Assembly (NCBI RefSeq): GCF_006352475.1
Contig: NZ_VCMZ01000001.1
Location: 2,666,001 to 2,730,000 of the forward strand
Length of the DNA stretch: 64,000 bases
From: Acinetobacter pullicarnis
GTDB taxonomy: Bacteria; Pseudomonadota; Gammaproteobacteria; Pseudomonadales; Moraxellaceae
Direction of reading: 5' to 3'
A program made the translations under genes and the position numbers. Below are positions 46,568-55,671 of this stretch, in pieces. Every line of letters starts with the position of its first letter. Position 1 is the stretch's first letter. Below the pieces are notes generated by a model. That model saw only the letters and a list, made by a program, of their open reading frames with translations, ran no database searches and had not been told where the DNA came from.

Positions 46568-46970
46568 TTTAGCCAATCCATATCCGTGCCTCTACAAAAT
46601 GCGCCACCACGTAAAAATGGGAGGCGCATTGTGTATTTAATCACTGAATAAACTGTGAAAACATCCCGCCATAACACATAGATCTTGCGACATACACCAG
46701 TTAAATCGCGATGTATTACCCATGTATTTTCCGCGTTCTATGAACACTTGGGATGAATTGTTCTGGACAGCCATCCCCCTATTCAAGCGGACATTCCCCT
46801 CACATGCGCCCGATCAGCTTTGTTTATTTCTGAAGGGAGTAATCGGCTCTAAGCCAAAGTGCTTAGTTTTTCATTCTCCCACCGCTACCTCTGACGAATA
46901 GTTACTCAGCCGCCACTTTTTTAAAATCAGCTGATAGCCATTAAGCCTGTCGTATTGGGCGGAGAATTAA
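46568..46970. other. narK2-narG intergenic regulatory region
   Basis: About 400 bp without a gene. It begins with a hairpin AATGCGCC/GGCGCATT (46598-46605 with 46623-46630), a weak terminator. It contains CCCCTCACATG (46796-46806), identical to a sequence after narL at 43650-43660. Heptamers TACCCAT (46717-46723) and TACCTCT (46886-46892) fit the NarL pattern TACYYMT. A palindrome ATCAGCTGAT lies at 46926-46935. No convincing FNR/ANR box (TTGAT-N4-ATCAA) was found. The narG Shine-Dalgarno GGAG is near 46960. Confidence 0.5.
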
Positions 46971-49900
46971 ATGAGTCACATTTTAGATCGCTTAAATTTT
47001 TTAAGTCATACGCAAGAAACGTTTTCAGACGATCATGGAATGGTAAGCAATGAAAGTCGTGACTGGGAAGATGCCTACCGTAACCGCTGGAGCCATGACA
47101 AAGTTGTGCGCTCAACCCATGGCGTGAACTGTACTGGGTCATGTAGTTGGCGCGTGTTTGTTAAAAATGGATTAATCACATGGGAATTACAACAAACCGA
47201 TTATCCGCGCACACGTCCTGATCTCCCCAATCATGAACCGCGTGGCTGCCCACGCGGTGCATCGTATAGTTGGTATGTCTATTCGGCACAGCGGGTTAAA
47301 TACCCCATGATTCGTGGTCATCTGGCAAAAATTTGGCGTAAATTACGCTTAACCCAAGATCCAATTTCGGCTTGGAATACCATTATTAATGACCCTGAAT
47401 TATCAAAATCATATAAATCTAAACGCGGTCTAGGTGGCTTTGTCCGCAGTCATTGGGATGAATCCAATGAACTGATTGCCGCAGCCAATGCGCATACCAT
47501 CAAAAATTTTGGCCCTGACCGGGTTTTTGGGTTCTCTCCGATTCCTGCAATGTCGATGGTCAGCTATGCGGCAGGTTCACGTTATCTCAGTTTAATTGGT
47601 GGCGTCCCGCTTTCATTTTATGATTGGTACTGCGATTTACCGCCATCTAGTCCACAAGTTTGGGGCGAACAAACCGATGTTGCGGAGTCCGCAGACTGGT
47701 ATAACTCAACCTTCTTGATGGTCTGGGGATCAAACGTCCCAATGACCCGTACTCCCGATGCGCATTTTTATACTGAAGTTCGCTATAAAGGAACCAAAAC
47801 CGTTGCTGTTTCTTCTGACTATGGCGAAATGGTCAAGTTCAGTGATATGTGGCTGGCACCGAAACAAGGCACCGATGCTGCACTTGCGATGGCGATGGGT
47901 CATGTAATTTTAAAAGAATTTCACCTTCAAAACCCATCGGCTTATTTCACTGATTATTGTCGTCGCTTAACCGACATGCCAGTACTGGTCACTTTTAATA
48001 AACACGATGGCCATTACACACCGAGCTATTATCTACGCGCCAGTCAGCTCAGTGCTAATTTTGATGAACACAATAATCCCGAGTGGAAAACCTTGGTGAT
48101 TGATGAAAATTCTGGAGACCTTGCAGTCCCTAAAGGCTCGATTGGTTTCCGTTGGGGTGAAAAAGGGCAATGGAATCTAAAAGCTGAAAATAGTGCCAAT
48201 CAGGATATTCAGGCACAACTCAGTTTAATGGATAGCCATGATGAAATTTTAGATGTGGCCTTCGATTATTTTGCGGGTGCTGATGCAACCGATATTATTG
48301 TGCGCAAAGTCCCTGTGAAAAAAATCCAACTGGGCAATGGCGAAATTTGTTATGTGGCCACCGTCTATGACTTATCTATTGCCAACTATGGGATTGACCG
48401 TGGTTTAGACGATGAAAATGTCGCATCCCGTTACGATCAAGACATTCCCTATACCCCAAAATGGCAAGAAAAACATACGGGGGTTGCTGCTGAGAAAGTG
48501 ATTCAAGTCGCACGTGAATTTGCACAAAATGCGCATGACTCAAAAGGCAAATCGATGGTGATTGTTGGTGCTGGTCTAAACCACTGGTATCACATGGATA
48601 TGTCCTATCGTGGCATTATTAATATGTTGATGATGTGTGGCTGTGTCGGTCAATCAGGGGGTGGCTGGTGTCACTATGTTGGACAAGAAAAGTTGCGTCC
48701 ACAAACGGGTTGGGCCCCGCTTGCATTTGGTCTCGATTGGCAACGTCCAGCACGTCAAATGAACGGTACATCGTTCTTCTATGCGCATACCAGTCAATGG
48801 CGTCATGAAAAACTGGGAATGGACGAGATCCTATCGCCATCTCAAGGTCATGAAATGACCAATATGTCGATGATTGATTACAACGTTAAATCAGAACGTT
48901 TGGGTTGGCTGCCATCTGCACCACAGCTTTCATCAAATCCGCTGAATATTACCCGTGATGCACATGCACAAGGGCTCAATCCAGTGGACTATACCGTGAC
49001 AGGTCTCAAAGATGGCTCGATTGATATGGCATGTAATGATCCAGACAATCCAGCCAACTTCCCAAGAAATCTATTTGTGTGGCGTTCCAACATTTTAGGT
49101 TCTTCGGGTAAAGGTCATGAGTATTTTCTGAAATATTTACTCGGCACCCAAAATGCAGTGATGAGTGATGAAGCCGATTGTATTCAACCCAAAGAAATTA
49201 AAATTCGCCCTGCTGCAGAAGGCAAACTGGATTTGCTGACCGTATTAGATTTTCGGATGTCGACCACCTGTCTTTATGCCGATGTGGTCCTTCCAACCGC
49301 AACATGGTATGAAAAAGATGATTTGAATACCTCCGATATGCATCCCTTTATTCATCCACTGAGCGAAGCAGTGCAACCGCTTTGGGAAAGTAAAACCGAT
49401 TGGGAAATCTATAAGGGCCTTGCGAAAAAGTTCTCTGAATTGTCGAAAGATTATTTAGGCGTACAACAAGATTTGGTACTTACCCCATTAATGCATGACA
49501 CCCCACAAGAACTCGGACAAGCATTCAATGCATTGGACTGGAAAAAAGGTGAATGTGAGCCAATTCCAGGTAAAACCATGCCTGCTATGACTGTGGTTGA
49601 GCGTGACTATGCGGCCATTTATGAAAAATTCACCTCAATTGGCCCATTACTGGAAACACTCGGCAACGGGGGTAAAGGGATCAACTGGAATACCGATCAC
49701 GAAGTCGAAATTTTACGTAAATTAAATAAAGTCAAAACAGCAGGCGTGGCAAAGGGTCAACCCATGTTGAATACCGCAATTGATGCTGCGGAAATGATTT
49801 TAACTTTAGCCCCAGAAACCAATGGTCATGTCGCGGTAAAAGCTTGGGATGCACTGTCGCAAAATACCGGAATTGATCATACCTATCTGGCAAAACCACG

Positions 49901-50672
49901 TGAGCACGATTCAATTCGCTTTAGAGATGTACAAGCCCAGCCGAGAAAAATTATTTCCTCACCGACTTGGTCTGGTCTAGAAAGTGAAGAGGTCAGCTAT
50001 AACGCAGGCTACACCAACGTACATGAACTGATTCCTTGGAGAACGCTCACTGGTCGTCAGCAGTTCTATCAAGATCACCAATGGATGCGTGCTTTTGGTG
50101 AAGGACTCTGTGTCTACAAACCCGCAGTCGATTTAAAAACCACTGCCAAAATGCTCGGTCACTATCCAAATGGTGAAAAAGAATTGGTGCTGAACTTTGT
50201 AACACCACACCAAAAATGGGGTATTCACAGTACCTATTCCGACAACATTCGTATGCTGACCTTATCGCGTGGTGGACCCCACGTTTGGGTCTCTGAAACC
50301 GATGCACAAAAAATTGGTTTAGTGGATAACGATTGGGTCGAAGTGTTTAACCAAAACGGCACCATCACGGCGCGTGTGGTGGTCAGTCAACGTGTGCCTG
50401 AAACCATGATCATGATGTATCACGCACAAGAAAAAATCATCAACGTCCCGGGCTCTGAAGTTTCAGGATTCCGTGGCGGTATTCATAACTCTGTGACGAA
50501 AACGGTTTTAAAACCAACCCACATGATCGGGGGTTATGCACAGCTATCGTGGGGCTTTAACTACTACGGCACCGTGGGTACCAACCGTGATGAGTTTGTT
50601 GTGGTTCGTAAAATGACGAAAGTTGACTGGCTAGATACACCTGTTGGTCAGAATGCCAAAGATCAAGCCTAG
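46971..50672 (+). CDS. narG: Respiratory nitrate reductase alpha subunit
   Basis: The 1233-residue catalytic subunit that reduces nitrate to nitrite on the cytoplasmic face of the membrane, using bis-MGD. The FS0 cluster ligands are His50, Cys54, Cys58 and Cys93 (STHGVNCTGSCSW, RGCPRG). The Mo ligand Asp222 (FYDWYCDLPP) is at the same number as in E. coli NarG. Further conserved blocks are EQTDVAESADWYNS, GAGLNHWYHMDMSYRG, QSGGGWCHYVGQEKLRPQTGW and NVHELIPWRTLTGRQQFYQDH. No Tat twin-arginine export signal is present; the cytoplasmic NarG-type remnant is. It is first in narGHJI, followed by narH after 20 bp. Confidence 0.98.
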   Translation: MSHILDRLNFLSHTQETFSDDHGMVSNESRDWEDAYRNRWSHDKVVRSTHGVNCTGSCSWRVFVKNGLITWELQQTDYPRTRPDLPNHEPRGCPRGASYSWYVYSAQRVKYPMIRGHLAKIWRKLRLTQDPISAWNTIINDPELSKSYKSKRGLGGFVRSHWDESNELIAAANAHTIKNFGPDRVFGFSPIPAMSMVSYAAGSRYLSLIGGVPLSFYDWYCDLPPSSPQVWGEQTDVAESADWYNSTFLMVWGSNVPMTRTPDAHFYTEVRYKGTKTVAVSSDYGEMVKFSDMWLAPKQGTDAALAMAMGHVILKEFHLQNPSAYFTDYCRRLTDMPVLVTFNKHDGHYTPSYYLRASQLSANFDEHNNPEWKTLVIDENSGDLAVPKGSIGFRWGEKGQWNLKAENSANQDIQAQLSLMDSHDEILDVAFDYFAGADATDIIVRKVPVKKIQLGNGEICYVATVYDLSIANYGIDRGLDDENVASRYDQDIPYTPKWQEKHTGVAAEKVIQVAREFAQNAHDSKGKSMVIVGAGLNHWYHMDMSYRGIINMLMMCGCVGQSGGGWCHYVGQEKLRPQTGWAPLAFGLDWQRPARQMNGTSFFYAHTSQWRHEKLGMDEILSPSQGHEMTNMSMIDYNVKSERLGWLPSAPQLSSNPLNITRDAHAQGLNPVDYTVTGLKDGSIDMACNDPDNPANFPRNLFVWRSNILGSSGKGHEYFLKYLLGTQNAVMSDEADCIQPKEIKIRPAAEGKLDLLTVLDFRMSTTCLYADVVLPTATWYEKDDLNTSDMHPFIHPLSEAVQPLWESKTDWEIYKGLAKKFSELSKDYLGVQQDLVLTPLMHDTPQELGQAFNALDWKKGECEPIPGKTMPAMTVVERDYAAIYEKFTSIGPLLETLGNGGKGINWNTDHEVEILRKLNKVKTAGVAKGQPMLNTAIDAAEMILTLAPETNGHVAVKAWDALSQNTGIDHTYLAKPREHDSIRFRDVQAQPRKIISSPTWSGLESEEVSYNAGYTNVHELIPWRTLTGRQQFYQDHQWMRAFGEGLCVYKPAVDLKTTAKMLGHYPNGEKELVLNFVTPHQKWGIHSTYSDNIRMLTLSRGGPHVWVSETDAQKIGLVDNDWVEVFNQNGTITARVVVSQRVPETMIMMYHAQEKIINVPGSEVSGFRGGIHNSVTKTVLKPTHMIGGYAQLSWGFNYYGTVGTNRDEFVVVRKMTKVDWLDTPVGQNAKDQA

Positions 50673-50692
50673 CAGCCAACAGAAGGAATAGC

Positions 50693-52234
50693 GTGATGAA
50701 AATAAGAGCCCAAATTGGCATGGTCCTCAACCTCGATAAATGTATCGGTTGTCATACCTGCTCAATTACCTGTAAAAATGTCTGGACCAGCCGTGATGGT
50801 GTGGAATACGCATGGTTTAATAATGTCGAAACCAAACCTGGTGTTGGCTTTCCGAAACAATGGCAAAACCAGGAAATTCACAAAGGCGGTTGGATTCGTA
50901 AAAATAATGGCAAATTACAGTTAAAACAAGGGAGCAAGTTAAAAATCCTGTCCAATATCTTCGCCAACCCGAACATGCCAAGTATTGATCAGTATTACGA
51001 GCCATTTACCTACGACTATGCGCATCTACAAAATGCGCCAGAAATGTACACCCCACCAACTGCCCGTCCAATCTCTGTGCTTACGGGTAAGAAAATGGAC
51101 AAAATTAACTGGGGTCCAAACTGGGAAGACGACTTAGGCGGTGAATTTAAAGAACGAGCCAAAGATACGTTATTTGATGGGATTCAAAAGGAAATGTATT
51201 CTACTTTTGAAAACACCTTCATGATGTATCTGCCACGCTTATGTGAGCATTGCCTCAATCCTGCCTGTATTGCCTCTTGTCCATCTGGTTCCATCTATAA
51301 GCGTGAAGAAGATGGAATTGTACTGATTGACCAAGACAAATGTCGGGGTTGGCGCATGTGTGTTTCAGGCTGCCCCTATAAGAAAATCTATTACAACTGG
51401 ACCTCAGGCAAAGCAGAAAAATGTACGTTCTGTTATCCACGGATCGAAGCTGGTGAACCGACCCTGTGTTCAGAAAGCTGTGTCGGCCGTATCCGTTATC
51501 TGGGCGTATTACTTTATGATGCCGATAAAATTGAACAGTCTGCTGCAATCGAAGATGAAAAAGCGCTCTATCAAGCGCAACTGGATATTTTCCTTGACCC
51601 CAATGATCCTGCTGTTCAGGCCGAAGCATTAAAACAAGGTATTCCACAAGAATGGATTGATTCGGCAAAAAACTCGCCGGTTTATCGCATGGCGGTGGAA
51701 TGGAAAGTTGCTTTCCCATTGCACCCTGAGTTTAGAACCTTGCCGATGGTGTGGTATATCCCACCGTTATCTCCGATTCAATCTGCGGTTGAAAGTGGTC
51801 TGATTGGTAAACACGGCTTAATTCCAGAGGTCAAAGATTTACGTATTCCAGTTCAATATCTTGCCAACTTACTCACAGCAGGCAATGAAACACCGATTGT
51901 AAATGCTTTAGAGACCATGTTGACCATGCGCCGATATATGCGCCAAAAACATGTCCCACAAGACAACACGAGTTTTAGTGAAGTCCTGGAGAAGACCCAT
52001 TTAACCGGTGCGCAAATTGAAGAAATGTATCAAATCATGGCCATCGCCAATTATGAAGATCGTTTCGTCATTCCAACTGCACATAAAGAATATGCAGAAG
52101 ACACCTTTAATGAAAAAGGTTCGTGTGGCTTTACATTTGGCAATGGCTGTTCAGAGGGTACTTCAGAAGCCAGTTTATTTGGTCAAAAGAAAGCATCACC
52201 AACGATTTTCTTTAGCACGAAAAAAAAGGGGTAG
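50693..52234 (+). CDS. narH: Respiratory nitrate reductase beta subunit
   Basis: The 513-residue iron-sulfur electron carrier between NarI and NarG. Cys groups for four clusters are visible: CIGCHTCSITCKNVW near the N-terminus; CEHCLNPACIASCPSG; CRGWRMCVSGCPYKK, where Trp replaces a Cys and makes a [3Fe-4S] cluster; and CTFCYPRIEAG with CSESCVGR. The typical spacing and the C-terminal Gly/Cys-rich tail (GSCGFTFGNGCSEGTSEA) agree with NarH. It is preceded by narG (20 bp) and followed by narJ after 3 bp. Confidence 0.98.
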   Translation: MMKIRAQIGMVLNLDKCIGCHTCSITCKNVWTSRDGVEYAWFNNVETKPGVGFPKQWQNQEIHKGGWIRKNNGKLQLKQGSKLKILSNIFANPNMPSIDQYYEPFTYDYAHLQNAPEMYTPPTARPISVLTGKKMDKINWGPNWEDDLGGEFKERAKDTLFDGIQKEMYSTFENTFMMYLPRLCEHCLNPACIASCPSGSIYKREEDGIVLIDQDKCRGWRMCVSGCPYKKIYYNWTSGKAEKCTFCYPRIEAGEPTLCSESCVGRIRYLGVLLYDADKIEQSAAIEDEKALYQAQLDIFLDPNDPAVQAEALKQGIPQEWIDSAKNSPVYRMAVEWKVAFPLHPEFRTLPMVWYIPPLSPIQSAVESGLIGKHGLIPEVKDLRIPVQYLANLLTAGNETPIVNALETMLTMRRYMRQKHVPQDNTSFSEVLEKTHLTGAQIEEMYQIMAIANYEDRFVIPTAHKEYAEDTFNEKGSCGFTFGNGCSEGTSEASLFGQKKASPTIFFSTKKKG

Positions 52235-52237
52235 ATC

Positions 52238-52903
52238 ATGAATAAATTTAAATTACTTTCAGTTCTGCTCGCTTATCCAAGTGCTGAACTTCAACAAGCG
52301 GTTGCTGAAGATTTTGTGCCTTTGCTGAAAGATCTGCCGGAATGGGAAAGCAAACTGAGCCCATTAATGCAATATCTAAGCAACACTGATTTGATCGATA
52401 TTCAAGAATATTATGTGCATACCTTTGACCGCACCCCGACCCACTCCCTACATTTGTTTGAACATTTGCATGGCGAAAATCGTGATCGTGGTGATGCCAT
52501 GTTGAATCTGCTGCATGAATATCAAAAGTCAGGCTTTGAACCCACAGGCTTTGAGCTGCCTGATTATCTGCCTTTGTTTTTAGAGTTTCTCTCGATGCAA
52601 AGCGAACAGCATGCAGCCGAACTGTTGGGTGAGGCGGTGCATGTCATTGGTTATATCAGTCAGAAACTAGCAGCCAATCAATCAAATTACGCGCCCGTTT
52701 TCGAGTTAATTGTGAGTTTATCGCCTATCGCCCCCAAAGAACTGAGCGTATCTCCAGTCAAAGATATGGATGAAGCACTCGAACTTTTTGGACCCAATGC
52801 ACAAGGCGTAGAACCCCTGTTAACGCCTAAGCATCAGGATGTTCAAATCGTAAACATTGCTCCTCGCCGCATGATGTCTAATTCTTCAGGAGTAAAATCA
52901 TGA
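52238..52903 (+). CDS. narJ: Nitrate reductase assembly chaperone
   Basis: A 221-residue all-helical TorD/DmsD-family chaperone that helps load the Mo cofactor into NarG and delays membrane docking. Family features are LSVLLAYPSAELQQA near the N-terminus, EYYVHTFDRTPTHSLHLFEHLHGENRDRG, LPDYLPLFLEFLS and the proximal helix pairs. The start is 3 bp after narH, and the stop overlaps the narI start (ATGA). It is not part of the final enzyme. Confidence 0.95.
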   Translation: MNKFKLLSVLLAYPSAELQQAVAEDFVPLLKDLPEWESKLSPLMQYLSNTDLIDIQEYYVHTFDRTPTHSLHLFEHLHGENRDRGDAMLNLLHEYQKSGFEPTGFELPDYLPLFLEFLSMQSEQHAAELLGEAVHVIGYISQKLAANQSNYAPVFELIVSLSPIAPKELSVSPVKDMDEALELFGPNAQGVEPLLTPKHQDVQIVNIAPRRMMSNSSGVKS

Positions 52904-53583
52904 GCAACTTGCATCAATTTATCTTTGGTATTTATCCCTATATTGCCCTCAGTATCTTCTTCCTCGGTAGCTTGATGCGTTTTGAACGGGAGCAATACAG
53001 TTGGAAAAGTGAATCGAGTCAATTGCTATATAGAGGTCAGCTCCGACTTGGCAACATTTTATTTCATATCGGGATTTTAGGTCTATTTTTCGGCCACTTG
53101 GTGGGTTTACTCACCCCAGTTATCGTTTGGGACAGCCTCGGCATTTCGCATGGGACTAAACAAGTCTTCGCTATGGCTGCTGGCGGTGTAATGGGAACAA
53201 TCTGCTTGATTGGTCTGATTATTTTATTGGTTCGTCGTTTTAGTAATGACCGCCTTAATGCCAACACAACTTGGCGTGATAAATTGGTCCTCATCTGGAT
53301 TCTCATTACCTTACTGCTTGGTCTCTCTACGATTTTCGTCTCAGCACAGCACACCGATGGTGCGGAAATGGTCAGATTAATGACTTGGGCGCAGTATATT
53401 GTGACTTTCAATGGTGAAGCTGCAGCACAAATTGCCAATGTATCCACTGTCTTTAAACTTCATATGTTCATGGGCATGACCTTGTTTGTCATTTTTCCAT
53501 TTACTCGATTGGTACATATCTGGAGTGGATTTGGAACAGTCACCTTCTTAAAACGCCGCCCACAAATCGTACGTCGCCGTTAA
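52900..53583 (+). CDS. narI: Respiratory nitrate reductase gamma subunit (cytochrome b)
   Basis: A 227-residue membrane subunit with five hydrophobic segments that oxidises quinol and passes electrons to NarH through two b hemes. Heme ligand histidines are at positions 56 and 66 (FHIGILGLFFGHLVG) and 187 and 205 (LHMFMGM, LVHIWSG). These are the same numbers as in E. coli NarI, strongly supporting a functional protein. It is the last structural gene of narGHJI. It overlaps narJ by 4 bp and is followed by a strong hairpin before moeB. Confidence 0.97.
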   Translation: MSNLHQFIFGIYPYIALSIFFLGSLMRFEREQYSWKSESSQLLYRGQLRLGNILFHIGILGLFFGHLVGLLTPVIVWDSLGISHGTKQVFAMAAGGVMGTICLIGLIILLVRRFSNDRLNANTTWRDKLVLIWILITLLLGLSTIFVSAQHTDGAEMVRLMTWAQYIVTFNGEAAAQIANVSTVFKLHMFMGMTLFVIFPFTRLVHIWSGFGTVTFLKRRPQIVRRR

Positions 53584-53611
53584 GTTTCAATCCGGTTTCA
53601 CCATATCCTCA

Positions 53612-53644
53612 CTGCCCGATCAGTATCAACTTTTGATCGGGCAG
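53612..53644 (+). terminator. Strong hairpin between narI and moeB
   Basis: CTGCCCGATCA (53612-53622) pairs with TGATCGGGCAG (53634-53644) around an 11-nt loop. No T run follows, so it may act as an RNA processing or stability element or a partial terminator, allowing moeB to be transcribed at a lower level. Confidence 0.6.
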
Positions 53645-53666
53645 CGTTCATCTCAAAGGATCAAGC

Positions 53667-54416
53667 ATGAATGAATCACAGCTCTTGCGCTATTCTCGTC
53701 ATCTTTTACTAAATGAATTTGAATATGATTTTCAGGAGAAGCTCAATCAAGCAACCGCCTTAGTGATTGGTTGCGGTGGTTTAGCCAATGCCTGTCTCCC
53801 CATTCTTGCCGGTGCGGGTGTCGGTCATCTGGTGCTGTGTGATGATGATCTGATTGAGCTCAGTAATTTGCCACGGCAGCTAGGTTTTAGTGAAGCTGAT
53901 ATTGGCCAAGCGAAAGTATTTTCCTTAGAAAAATACTTAACTGCGCGGAATACAACCATCCAAATAACCGCATTCAAACAACAGGCGGATGCTGACTTTC
54001 TGGTTAAACAGATTCAGCACTGTGATGTCATCATCGACTGTACCGACAATGCTAAAACCAGACAGTTGATCAATCAAACCGCTGTTCACAGCAAAACCCC
54101 TCTGGTCAGCGCATCAGTGATTCAGTTTAGCGGACAAGTCATGGTCTTCGATCCACGACTCGATCACTCCCCTTGCTATGCCTGTATTTATCCTAACGTA
54201 ATCAGTGAAGATACAAGCTGCACACAAAATGGCGTCTTTTCACCCTTGGTGCATCTGATTGGAGCAGCACAAGCCGCTGAAACCATAAAAGTTTTAACCG
54301 GCCTAGGAGACAGTAGTGTTGGCAAAGTCACGCAATTTGAAGGCCTCAACTTTGAGACCTATCCTCTGCAACTGACCAAAAATCCAGCCTGTCCCGTCTG
54401 TGGCAATCAGCGTTAA
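53667..54416 (+). CDS. moeB: Molybdopterin-synthase adenylyltransferase (MoeB/ThiF family)
   Basis: An E1-like enzyme that adenylylates the C-terminal Gly of MoaD. The 249-residue protein has the nucleotide-binding GCGGLANACLPILAGAGVGHL, the Arg finger in LSNLPRQLGF, DCTDNAKTRQLIN, and the zinc-ligand pairs CYAC and CPVC. It lies downstream of narI on the same strand, 83 bp away, so it is probably part of the nar transcript. I prefer MoeB over ThiF because the neighbourhood is entirely Moco-related, but a dual role cannot be excluded. Confidence 0.9.
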   Translation: MNESQLLRYSRHLLLNEFEYDFQEKLNQATALVIGCGGLANACLPILAGAGVGHLVLCDDDLIELSNLPRQLGFSEADIGQAKVFSLEKYLTARNTTIQITAFKQQADADFLVKQIQHCDVIIDCTDNAKTRQLINQTAVHSKTPLVSASVIQFSGQVMVFDPRLDHSPCYACIYPNVISEDTSCTQNGVFSPLVHLIGAAQAAETIKVLTGLGDSSVGKVTQFEGLNFETYPLQLTKNPACPVCGNQR

Positions 54417-54778
54417 ACTACGCCTGCACTTGACTTAAAACGAATGAACAGCTGCAATGATTTAATATTTTCTGTATTTTTCCACGCTATTTATTAATTT
54501 AAATCTGTGATTATCACAACTTTAACAATTTACTTATATTAAGTCTCAAATACGTCAAACCCATTTAATATAACATTTAAAAAATCTATTTATTCTAAGC
54601 AATGAAAATAAAAGCAAACAGAATAAACAGTTATTTATTTTCAATAATTTACTTTTAATAAACTCACATTATAAAAACATTGATAAAAAATAAACATTAA
54701 AAAGATAATTTTTTATAAGCAGCGCAAATAAAAATAAAGTAATATGCAGCCAATACTCAGTTAGTATCAGGGCCAAAA
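54417..54778. other. AT-rich intergenic stretch
   Basis: About 360 bp, visibly more AT-rich than the flanks, with many A and T runs. The only structured element seen is a perfect 6-bp-arm palindrome TGTGATTATCACA (54506-54518), too closely spaced to be a CRP site. No gene is recognisable. Confidence 0.5.
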
Positions 54779-55345
54779 ATGAAAAGTCTAAAAATAATAC
54801 TCTCCAGCATTGCTTTAATCGCTTCCATGCAGGTATTCGCAGAACAGGCATTTTCTAATCAATTGCTCACTCAAGCCCAAAATGGTGATACCACAGCGCA
54901 ACTCGACTTAGCAGAAGCCTATTTATATGGAAATGGTATTCAACGTGATACCGAACAAGCTGAGGTTTGGGGAATAAAATCTGCAGAAAATGGCAATCCT
55001 AAAGCCATGTTTTGGCTCGCAGAAGGTTATACATTTTATGCATTATTCAATCAAAAAAATGATAAAAAAGATGTGCTTGATAACTATCAGAAAGCATTCA
55101 AGTGGTATTCTAAAGCTTCAGCATTAAAGCATACGGATTCAATGGTTGAGCTGGCAAATTTATATACACTTAAAGAGAGCGGTATTGAGCAAAATATAAA
55201 CAAAGCATTTCAACTTCGCCAGGAAGCAGCAACGCTTGGCAATAAACAAGCTATGCAAGACCTTGCGCTGATGTACCAAAAAGGTGTTGGCGTAAAACAA
55301 AATAAACGTTTGGCTCAATCTTGGCTAAATAAATCAAAAAAATAG
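54779..55345 (+). CDS. Secreted Sel1-repeat protein
   Basis: A 188-residue exported protein. A signal peptide (MKSLKIILSSIALIASMQVFA) is followed by Sel1-like helical repeats: AQLDLAEAYLYGNGIQRDTEQA, AMFWLAEGY..., SMVELANLYTLKESGIEQN and AMQDLALMYQKGVGVKQNKRLA, each with the A-x2-LG/L-Y pattern. Such repeats mediate protein-protein contacts in the periplasm or act as effector-binding or immunity modules. No enzymatic domain is visible, so the partner is unknown. It is solitary in an AT-rich patch and its composition matches that patch rather than the core genes around it. Confidence 0.85.
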   Translation: MKSLKIILSSIALIASMQVFAEQAFSNQLLTQAQNGDTTAQLDLAEAYLYGNGIQRDTEQAEVWGIKSAENGNPKAMFWLAEGYTFYALFNQKNDKKDVLDNYQKAFKWYSKASALKHTDSMVELANLYTLKESGIEQNINKAFQLRQEAATLGNKQAMQDLALMYQKGVGVKQNKRLAQSWLNKSKK

Positions 55346-55671
55346 TTTATATTTTATAGCAATGCTCTATTCTAAAATCACAATAGAATAAAATACTGCC
55401 TATATGAAATTAATCATCTAGGCAGTAAATAAACAATGCTCACTTCAACACCAGAAAAAAGGTTAATAAACTCATTGAATAATAAAATTTAGCTTATCAT
55501 TTAAACCAGTTTAACCAGTTTAACCAGCAGAGGCTGAACCTAAAAATACTAAAATTAAAATAGAGCGTATGTCACTTGATTATTAGGGGGTATTTATGCA
55601 GCAATACCCCAAAAAAACTAACCGTATAGATCTAAATTTCTTGGTGTGGCTTAGACCGTTTTAAATAACGA
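55346..55671. other. Intergenic region with hairpins and a TTTAACCAG triplet repeat
   Basis: About 325 bp without a gene. It holds a 9-bp hairpin TACTGCCTA/TAGGCAGTA (55394-55402 with 55419-55427), a plausible weak terminator for the Sel1 gene. It also holds three adjacent near-copies of TTTAACCAG (55500-55527), and a hairpin GGGGTATT/AATACCCC (55587-55594 with 55603-55610). Confidence 0.55.
55500..55527 (+). repeat. Short tandem repeat TTTAACCAG x3
   Basis: Three consecutive copies, the first with one extra A (TTTAAACCAG, then TTTAACCAG twice). The array is too short to be a CRISPR. It may be a slipped-strand hotspot or a small iteron-like site. Confidence 0.75.

Noticed and set aside
46717..46909. 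NarL heptamers (TACCCAT, TACCTCT, TACTCAG) as firm regulatory sites
   Set aside because: The motif is short and degenerate enough to occur by chance; kept only as a remark in the region description.
51255..51719. 154-codon minus-strand frame inside narH
   Set aside because: Shadow of narH; no ribosome site or family features.
55500..55527. CRISPR-like repeat
   Set aside because: The units are 9-10 bp and directly adjacent with no spacers.
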